The notes below the pieces were generated by a model that saw nothing but the letters and a program-made list of their open reading frames with translations, was not told the origin of the DNA and ran no database searches. A DNA stretch of 64,000 nt from Flexivirga aerilata (GTDB lineage: Bacteria; Actinomycetota; Actinomycetes; Actinomycetales; Dermatophilaceae): positions 186,001 to 250,000 of the forward strand of contig NZ_JABENB010000003.1 in the NCBI RefSeq assembly GCF_013002715.1, read 5' to 3'. Position 1 is the first letter of the stretch; the number at the start of each line of letters is the position of its first letter. Made by a program: the position numbers and the translations under genes. This document shows positions 57,821-64,000 of this stretch, in pieces.

Positions 57821-58234
57821 TCAGCTGCGCTCGTCCACGGTCTTGCGGCTGCCGTCGTCCTTCAGCGCGTATGACGGCAGCTGCTGCAGCACGAGCTTGT
57901 TGCCGTCCGGGTCGGTGACGTAGAGGAAGCGACCCCACTCCTGCTCATCGACCGGACCGGTCTGCACGCCCTTGCCGGTGAGTTCGGCGAGGGCGGCGTC
58001 GGCGTCGTCGATGACGAACATGACGCCCTGCTGGGCGCCTGGCTGCATCTCGACCACGCCCTCGCCGATCACGATCGAGCACGCCGAGCCGGGCGGGGTC
58101 AACTGGACGAAGCGGATGCCCTCGACGGGCCGCTCGTCGAAGTCGGCGTGAAAGCCGAGTTGCTCGGTGTAGAACGCCTTGGCGCGGTCGACGTCGGTGA
58201 CGGGCATCGGGACGACTTCGAGTTTGAGGTCCAT
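57821..58234 (-). CDS. VOC-family (glyoxalase-like) protein
   Basis: 137 aa. VOC pattern: PVTDVDRAKAFYTEQLGF, IRFVQLTPPGSACSIVIGEG, and YVTDPDGNKLVLQQ at the C-terminal strand. Metal ligands are plausible but the reaction is unknown. It is unrelated in detail to the VOC protein at 54714. The divergent start lies 82 bp before the sbcC stop. Confidence 0.85.
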   Translation of the reverse strand: MDLKLEVVPMPVTDVDRAKAFYTEQLGFHADFDERPVEGIRFVQLTPPGSACSIVIGEGVVEMQPGAQQGVMFVIDDADAALAELTGKGVQTGPVDEQEWGRFLYVTDPDGNKLVLQQLPSYALKDDGSRKTVDERS

Positions 58235-58316
58235 TGCGGTGTTCCTTCGGCTGGGATCGGCGGGTGTTGGTGCTTTGCACGCTATGGACCCGAGCGGACA
58301 GTTTCGGTCCGCTGCC

Positions 58317-61300
58317 TCAGGCGACCTCGGCGTCGGCCCGGGAAACCTCCACCGTGGACCCGGTGGCGGTCTTGCGGACCCGCACCTGGGCGGGGATGCG
58401 CGTCCGCAGCTCCGGCACGTGGCTGACGACGCCGACCGACCGGCCGCCGGCGCGCAGCTGGTCGAGCACGGTCATTACCAACTCCAGCGTTTCGTCGTCG
58501 AGCGAGCCGAAGCCCTCGTCCACCAGGAGCGTCTCGAGGTGGCGGCCACCGGCGGCTTCGATGACCGCCTCGCCAAGACCGAGTGCGAGCGCGAGCGACG
58601 CCATGAACGACTCACCGCCGGAAAGCGTTGCGGTGTCTCGGGTTTGACCGGTCCAGGCGTCCCGCACCCGGAGGCCGAGGCCGCTCTTGCCGCCACGTGC
58701 CGCAAGCGCGTCGGTGTGCTCCAGGCTGTAGCGACCGTCGGTCATCACGGCGAGCTTCTCGTTGGCGAGCGCGGTGACGGTCTCCAGCCGCGCCGCCAAC
58801 ACGTATGACGTGAGCCGCATCCGCAGCACGTTGTCGCCACCACCGGTCACTGCCGCCGCGACGTTCGTCGCGACCGCCAGCCGAGCCCGCAGTGGCGCGG
58901 ACTCCCGCTCTGCCTCGGCGTATTCGGCTGCGATGCGCTGCACCGCGGTGTGGGCGCGCTCGATCGCGGCGGCCTCGTCCCGCGCAGCCTTGGCCGTGTG
59001 CTCCGCGGTGCGCGCGACGTGTTCGGCACCGGCGACGTCGGCAGGGTCGGCGGCGGCCGCGGCGGCGACGTCGGCCTGTTCGAGCACGCCGGTCGCCTTG
59101 GCGCGCTCCAGCTGTGCCGCCTCGACCTGATCGGCGAGGGCACGTAGCTCGGTCGTCGGCAATTGGCTGGCGGCGACGTCGTCGGCCGAGTCGAAGCCGA
59201 GCTCGCCGAGGGCTGCGGTCAGGTCGGCGTGCGCTGTAGCAGCTTCGCCGCGCGCGAGCTCGTGCTGCCCCGCCGCGGCAAGGAGGGCATCCAGCAGGTC
59301 GGCGCAACGGTCGTGACCGCCGATCACGTCGGGCAGGTCGTGGGTGGACGGCTCGAACGGCAGGCAGCCGCAGGCGTTTTCGTGATCTGCGCGCATTTCG
59401 CGCAACCGTGCCTCGGCGGCGTCCACGGCGGCGCGCAGCTCGGCGACGCGGGCTCGCGCGGCGGCCGACGCCTCGCGCGCCTCGGCCAGCTCGAGTCCGT
59501 CGATCTCCAGGTGCTGGCGTGCGGCCTCGATGACCTGGTCGAGCCGGGTGACGGTGCGCTGGGCCGCCTGGGCCGCAGCAAGGCCGGCGGCGGCCTGGTC
59601 CGCGGCCGGTGCCCGCAGCCGCTCCAGCTCGTCGAGTGCGGCGAGCACGGTGGGCAGCGCGTCACCGCTGAGGTCGTGCGTCGCGAGCGTGTCGCGAAGG
59701 TGATTGGGGACACCGAACTCCACCGCGTCGCCGCAACCGGCCAGCACCTCGTCGACCGCGGCCCGGGCGGCGCCCTGCGCGGCGGAGGCGATCGCCGTGC
59801 GGTCGTCGACGAGGGCGCGGGCGTGCGCGCACTCCTGCTCCGCGGTGTCGACCTCGTCGGCCGAGACCGCGTCATCGTCGGCGGCGGCTGGCTCGGGGTG
59901 CTCCTGCGACCCGCACACCGGGCACGGTCGCCCGTCGCGCAACCCGCCGGCGAGCTCGGCGGCAATGCCCGACAGCCGCCGGGCCCGCAACCGGATCGCG
60001 TGCCCCTCGGCGTGCACCCATGTCTCCCGGGCGGCCTGTAGCTCCTGGTCGTGCGCGCGCACGTCCGCGATCGCGCGGCGAGCACCGGCGAGCATCGTGC
60101 CGAACCTCTCGAGCGCACGGTGTCGCACCTGCAGGTCGCCGACGGTGGCGGCGATCTCGGCGTGTTCGGCGCGCTGCGCACGCTGCTGCTCGACGCGTTC
60201 CGTCGCTGCGTTGACCGCCCGCTGCCGCTCGGCGGCGCGGTCCTCTGCTCCCGCCGCATCCGACCGAGCGCGCTCGACGTCGCGGCGGTGACGGGCGAGT
60301 TGCCGGTTGAGCTCGGCGTAGCCGCCGAGCGCGACGTCACCGGCGGCCCGGCGTTCGCGGATCGCGGCCAGGGTCTGCTCCGCGTCGAGCCGGTCGGGCA
60401 GCTGATCGGTGTCGAGCGCGGGCACCGGCCACGCGGTCACCGCGGCGAGCGAGCGTCGGGCGGCGGCGAGGTCGGCCGCCGCGGACGCTGCGGCCTTGGC
60501 CCGACGTGTGGCTGCCGCGACCACGGGTGCCGCGCGCGACGCGCGCTCGGCGAGTGCCACCCGGGTCGCGGCCGCTGCCGTCGCCTCGCTCTGCGCGTCG
60601 AGTCGGGCCAGGGTGGCCGCCGCCTGGGATGCCTGGCGCTGGAGTGCGGCGAGTGCCCGGCGCTCGTCCAGCACCTCCCGGGCAGCATCGGCGGCGCCCC
60701 GCGCCGCGTCGGCGGCCGCGAGCGACGTGGTCGAGCGCGCGGCCAGCTCAGCGGTCACCGCGTCGAGGTCGAGGGCGCCTGCGTCGGGGTCGACGGTGCC
60801 CGCGTCGGACGGGTCTTCGGGCACGTCGTCGGCCCCGGTGAAGCCGACCGGCACCAGGTGCTCCTGCGCTCGCGCGAGCAACGTCATACGTCGTGAATCT
60901 GCCGCTCGCACAGCCGTTTCCAGCTGCTTGCGGTGCTCGACCAGCCAGTCCTCGATGTCCCGGAAGTCGGTGATGTCGAAGAGCCGCTCGAGCAGCTTGC
61001 CGCGTTCGTCCGGCTTGGCTCGCAGGAATGCCGCGAAGTCTCCCTGCGGCAGCAGCACCACCTGGGCGAACTGCTCCAGCGCCATGCCGAGCAGGTCGTC
61101 GATCACCTGCGCCGCCTCGTCCGCGCGGGTGGCCGACGTCGTCCAGCCGCCGTCGTGGCGCTCCTCGAGCACGACGCTCGCACGTTGCATCCGGGTGCCC
61201 GTGCCGCGCTTCTTCGGCACCTCGTGGTCGGGGGAGCGACGCACCCGCAGGCGGCGCGTGCCGACGCTGAACTCCAACTCGACCTCCGGCCGAGTCTCGG

Positions 61301-61520
61301 GTGCGGCGTGATCGCTGCGGAGCGAGCCGCGATGCCGTTGCCTCGCACCGGGGACGCCGGCGAAGAGGGCGAAGCAGATCGCGTCGAGGAGACTGGTCTT
61401 GCCGGAGCCGGTCGGCCCGTGGATCAGGTGCAGGCCGGCCGCGCCGAGGTCGTCGAAGTCGATCTCCTCGACGCCGCCGAACGGTCCGAACGCCTGCACG
61501 CGCAGGTGGTGGAGTTTCAT
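58317..61520 (-). CDS. sbcC: SbcC exonuclease subunit (Rad50-like ATPase)
   Basis: 1067 aa from ATG at 61520. Walker A HGPTGSGKTSLLDA is at residues 33-46. Long Ala/Arg/Glu-rich coiled coils surround a zinc hook CPVCGSQEHPEPA near 535. The C-terminal ABC signature LSGGESFMASLALALGLGEA and Walker B LLVDEGFGSLDDE complete the head. With SbcD it trims hairpins and blocked DNA ends. It starts 16 bp after the sbcD stop. Confidence 0.95.
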   Translation of the reverse strand: MKLHHLRVQAFGPFGGVEEIDFDDLGAAGLHLIHGPTGSGKTSLLDAICFALFAGVPGARQRHRGSLRSDHAAPETRPEVELEFSVGTRRLRVRRSPDHEVPKKRGTGTRMQRASVVLEERHDGGWTTSATRADEAAQVIDDLLGMALEQFAQVVLLPQGDFAAFLRAKPDERGKLLERLFDITDFRDIEDWLVEHRKQLETAVRAADSRRMTLLARAQEHLVPVGFTGADDVPEDPSDAGTVDPDAGALDLDAVTAELAARSTTSLAAADAARGAADAAREVLDERRALAALQRQASQAAATLARLDAQSEATAAAATRVALAERASRAAPVVAAATRRAKAAASAAADLAAARRSLAAVTAWPVPALDTDQLPDRLDAEQTLAAIRERRAAGDVALGGYAELNRQLARHRRDVERARSDAAGAEDRAAERQRAVNAATERVEQQRAQRAEHAEIAATVGDLQVRHRALERFGTMLAGARRAIADVRAHDQELQAARETWVHAEGHAIRLRARRLSGIAAELAGGLRDGRPCPVCGSQEHPEPAAADDDAVSADEVDTAEQECAHARALVDDRTAIASAAQGAARAAVDEVLAGCGDAVEFGVPNHLRDTLATHDLSGDALPTVLAALDELERLRAPAADQAAAGLAAAQAAQRTVTRLDQVIEAARQHLEIDGLELAEAREASAAARARVAELRAAVDAAEARLREMRADHENACGCLPFEPSTHDLPDVIGGHDRCADLLDALLAAAGQHELARGEAATAHADLTAALGELGFDSADDVAASQLPTTELRALADQVEAAQLERAKATGVLEQADVAAAAAADPADVAGAEHVARTAEHTAKAARDEAAAIERAHTAVQRIAAEYAEAERESAPLRARLAVATNVAAAVTGGGDNVLRMRLTSYVLAARLETVTALANEKLAVMTDGRYSLEHTDALAARGGKSGLGLRVRDAWTGQTRDTATLSGGESFMASLALALGLGEAVIEAAGGRHLETLLVDEGFGSLDDETLELVMTVLDQLRAGGRSVGVVSHVPELRTRIPAQVRVRKTATGSTVEVSRADAEVA

Positions 61521-61536
61521 CGCGCGCCGCCGGTGG

Positions 61537-62715
61537 TCATGCCACGCCCGACTCGCGGCCGACGGCCCGCTGTCCCTCGGCCCGGTCGCGGCCGCCGCGG
61601 GCGACCCGGGTCTGCTCGACGGCGGTGGCGAGCAGTTCGCGCTCGGACTCGTCGGCGGAGGCGCCGCCCCGGGTGTGCTCGAGGAAGTCGCAGCACAGCT
61701 CCAGCGTGCTGCGGCCTGCGTGCCGGCTGGTGTAGCTGCGATCGGCCATCGGCACCACCTGCTGCTCGAAGAGCAGCTGCAGCGTGTGCGGGAAGCGCGA
61801 ACGCACTCGCTCCATCGCGCCGAGCGGGCGGGCCTGGTCGGTGAGCGTGACCTGGCACCAGGCAGTTTCGGCGTCCGCGAGGCCCGGGTCGGCCAGCAGA
61901 TCGTCGAGCGTGCCGTGCAGTCGGCGCATCGGCCGTTGCACCGGCGCCTCGATGAGCTCGTATGACGTCCCCGCCTCCGACACCTCCAGCAGCACCGAGC
62001 TCTTGCGGTGGTCGGCCTCGGAGAAGGACATCGCCACGGGGGAGCCGGAGTAGCGACCGACCGCACCGACCGACTGCGCCCCGTGCAGGTGACCGAGCGC
62101 GGCATACGCCACGCCATCGAATACACTCGCCGGCACCGCGGAGGTGCCGCCGACGCCGATGTCGCGCTCGGAGTCGGACGTGGTCGACCCGACGACGAAG
62201 GCGTGCGCCATCACGACGGCCGGCACCCCACGCCCGGCGGCGTCGGCGCGCACCCGGTCTATCGCCGCGCGCAGGACCCCGGCGTGGGTGGCCTCGGCCG
62301 TGCCGAGCGCGGCCGCGGTCACCGACGGCTCGAGATAGGGCAGTGGGTAGATCGCGACGTCGCCGAGCAGCACCGGCCGCCCCACGGACTCCGGCCTGGT
62401 GCGCACGTGCACGCCGCCGAGCTCCAGCACGCGCGACCCGAAGCCGAGCCGCACCGCAGAGTCATGGTTGCCGGAGGAGAGCACCACGTGGGCGCCGGCC
62501 TCCCGCAACCGCACGAGGGTGTCGTCGAGCAGTTGCACGCTCGCCGGTGCCGGCAGCGCCCGGTCGTAGATGTCCCCGGACACCAGGACGGCGTCGACCC
62601 GCTCGGCGCGCACCACCTCGACCAGGTGCTCCAGATATGCGGCCTGCGCATCGAGCAGCCCCGCACCGTGGAACATCCGCCCCAGGTGCCAGTCGGAGGT
62701 GTGGATCAGCCGCAT
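61537..62715 (-). CDS. sbcD: SbcD exonuclease subunit (Mre11-like)
   Basis: 392 aa from ATG at 62715, which gives the classical N-terminus RLIHTSDWHLGR. Phosphoesterase motifs follow: SGDIYDRALP near residue 49, SSGNHDS near 82, MAHAFV, and YAALGHLHGAQ. It is the Mn-dependent nuclease partner of SbcC. The longer open frame upstream of 62715 lacks the family sequence. Confidence 0.95.
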   Translation of the reverse strand: MRLIHTSDWHLGRMFHGAGLLDAQAAYLEHLVEVVRAERVDAVLVSGDIYDRALPAPASVQLLDDTLVRLREAGAHVVLSSGNHDSAVRLGFGSRVLELGGVHVRTRPESVGRPVLLGDVAIYPLPYLEPSVTAAALGTAEATHAGVLRAAIDRVRADAAGRGVPAVVMAHAFVVGSTTSDSERDIGVGGTSAVPASVFDGVAYAALGHLHGAQSVGAVGRYSGSPVAMSFSEADHRKSSVLLEVSEAGTSYELIEAPVQRPMRRLHGTLDDLLADPGLADAETAWCQVTLTDQARPLGAMERVRSRFPHTLQLLFEQQVVPMADRSYTSRHAGRSTLELCCDFLEHTRGGASADESERELLATAVEQTRVARGGRDRAEGQRAVGRESGVA

Positions 62716-62897
62716 GCCCAGCAGGTTAAAAGCCGCCACCGACAGGCTCGTGGAGGTGACCCGGCGTTTCCGGGCGCCGGCGGGATGAGGAATGAATCCG
62801 CGGCTCCGGCCGCACGGGGATGGCGAATGTGCGAGCGTTGCGGACAACCGTGCCGGTCAGTCAGTGTCGGACCGGCGCTCGGCAGGAGGAGGTAGCC

Positions 62898-64000
62898 ATG
62901 GGCGAGGACGTGTCGGCGACGTCATACACCCGCGAGCAGCGGCAGCGCTATCGCGAGAAGGTCCGGCAGGATCTCGACGTCTTCGAGCGGATGCTGACGA
63001 CGCACAGCTTCGAGTTCGAGCGGCAGCTGACCGGGATGGAGGTCGAGCTCAACCTGGTCGACGACGACCTGCAGCCGACGATGAGCAATGCCCGGGTGCT
63101 GGAGAGCATCGCCGACGAGGACTACCAGACCGAGCTCGGGCAGTACAACATCGAGCTCAACGTCAGCCCGCGCCCGATGCCGGGGGATTCGGCGCTGCAG
63201 CTGGAGTCGGACCTGCGGGCGAGCCTCAACCGCGCCGAGAAGCTCGCCAACGACGCCGGCGCCCAGATCGCGATGATCGGCATCCTGCCCACGCTCATGC
63301 CCGAGCACTTCAGCACCGAGTGGATGAGTGCCAACGCCCGTTATGCCGCCCTGAACGAGGCGATCTTCGCCGCTCGCGGCGAGGACATCTTCATCGACAT
63401 CGAGGGCGCCGGCGGCGAACGCCTTGCCATGTATGCCGATTCGATCGCTCCCGAGTCGGCCTGCACCTCGGTGCAGTTGCACCTGCAGGTGCAGCCGCAC
63501 CGGTTCGCCGACTACTGGAACGCCGCCCAGGCGATTTCCGGACTGCAGCTGGCGATCGGGGCCAACTCGCCATACTTCTTCGGCAAGGAGCTGTGGCACG
63601 AGAGCCGCGTGCCGCTCTTCGGGCAGGCCACTGACACGCGCGCGATCGAATTGAAGAACCAGGGCGTCCGGCCCCGCGTGTGGTTCGGGGAGCGCTGGAT
63701 CACCTCGATCTTCGACCTGTTCGAGGAGAACGTCCGCTACTTCCCGGCGCTGCTGCCCGAATCCAGCGACGAGGACCCGGTCGCGGTCTTCGAATCCGGC
63801 CAGGCCCCAAAGCTTTCCGAGCTCCGGTTGCACAACGGCACGGTCTACCGCTGGAACCGGCCGATCTACGACATCGTCGACGGCAAGCCGCACCTGCGGG
63901 TCGAGAACCGCGTGCTGCCGGCCGGTCCCACGATCATCGACGGTATGGCGAACAGCGCCTTCTACTACGGCGTCGCGCGGATGTTGGCCGACTCCGACCG
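62898..64000 (+). CDS. Glutamate-cysteine ligase family (GCS2-like) protein, N-terminal part
   Basis: About 367 codons to the right edge, with no stop. ATG at 62898 follows a strong AGGAGGAGG site. Family features: MEVELNLVDDDLQPTMSN near residue 47, YNIELNVSPRPMPGDS near 80, and SVQLHLQVQP near 190. The group ligates glutamate to cysteine or similar amines with ATP (glutathione, mycothiol-type or ergothioneine precursors). The exact product cannot be told from the fragment. Confidence 0.8.
   Translation, partial: MGEDVSATSYTREQRQRYREKVRQDLDVFERMLTTHSFEFERQLTGMEVELNLVDDDLQPTMSNARVLESIADEDYQTELGQYNIELNVSPRPMPGDSALQLESDLRASLNRAEKLANDAGAQIAMIGILPTLMPEHFSTEWMSANARYAALNEAIFAARGEDIFIDIEGAGGERLAMYADSIAPESACTSVQLHLQVQPHRFADYWNAAQAISGLQLAIGANSPYFFGKELWHESRVPLFGQATDTRAIELKNQGVRPRVWFGERWITSIFDLFEENVRYFPALLPESSDEDPVAVFESGQAPKLSELRLHNGTVYRWNRPIYDIVDGKPHLRVENRVLPAGPTIIDGMANSAFYYGVARMLADSD

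Overview
The window is high-GC actinobacterial DNA. The core-like genes on the right follow the order of Mycobacterium tuberculosis Rv1822-Rv1832 (CDP-alcohol phosphatidyltransferase, DUF881, small membrane protein, DUF881, gcvH, garA, ftsR-type MerR, bifunctional nuclease, MerR, gcvP). This fits a member of the Actinomycetota, possibly a micrococcalean; the genus cannot be fixed from the sequence alone.

1-11.2 kb, minus strand: two tandem potassium-ATPase operons. The order of transcription is microORF-kdpF-kdpA-kdpB-kdpC, and the left operon continues into kdpD, which runs off the window. The kdpA and kdpB paralogues are diverged, but the two kdpC genes share a 546-bp stretch with one mismatch. 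Each operon starts with an unannotated 27-codon membrane microORF that overlaps kdpF by GTGA. A 51-bp block is conserved upstream of both operons and again as an orphan copy at 11.44 kb. A truncated tetR lies between the operons.

11.6-25.9 kb: accessory and mobile region. It holds a cytosine methyltransferase, a MobF relaxase/helicase, a DprA-like protein, small membrane and zinc-ribbon proteins, a Dam-type adenine methylase, a ParB-like protein, and an OLD-family nuclease plus UvrD-like helicase pair of Gabija type. The pair is flanked by 26-bp imperfect direct repeats. The region ends in a 3' fragment of a tRNA-Pro gene next to an integrase remnant, so this is probably one end of an integrated element whose other end lies left of the window.

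26-30.3 kb: element debris, then an IclR-SDR-MFS cassette with two palindromic operators in front of the transporter and similar hairpins at both ends.

30.3-35.6 kb: small chromosomal genes: a Rho-N-like protein, an MmyB-type regulator next to a SnoaL-like protein, a SigB/F-type sigma factor divergent from a GAF-ANTAR regulator, and a GT2-HAD fusion.

35.7-42 kb: a decaying, probably copper-linked locus. It has a Met-rich lipoprotein of an ABC importer, a permease whose first codons are frameshifted, an ATPase gene with two frameshifts and a damaged Walker A, a BlaI/CopY regulator, a truncated M56 protease, and copA and copD/ctaG remnants joined by deletions. Similar palindromes precede the lipoprotein and copD/ctaG genes.

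42-64 kb: intact chromosomal genes: a CDF metal exporter, HNH endonuclease, cysteine hydrolase, amidotransferase, fdhD, the Rv1822-Rv1832-like block with a glycine riboswitch before gcvP, VOC and phosphatase genes, an alanine-type aminotransferase, sbcCD, and the start of a glutamate-cysteine ligase family gene. Two tandem repeat arrays flank the VOC gene at 54.7-55.2 kb.
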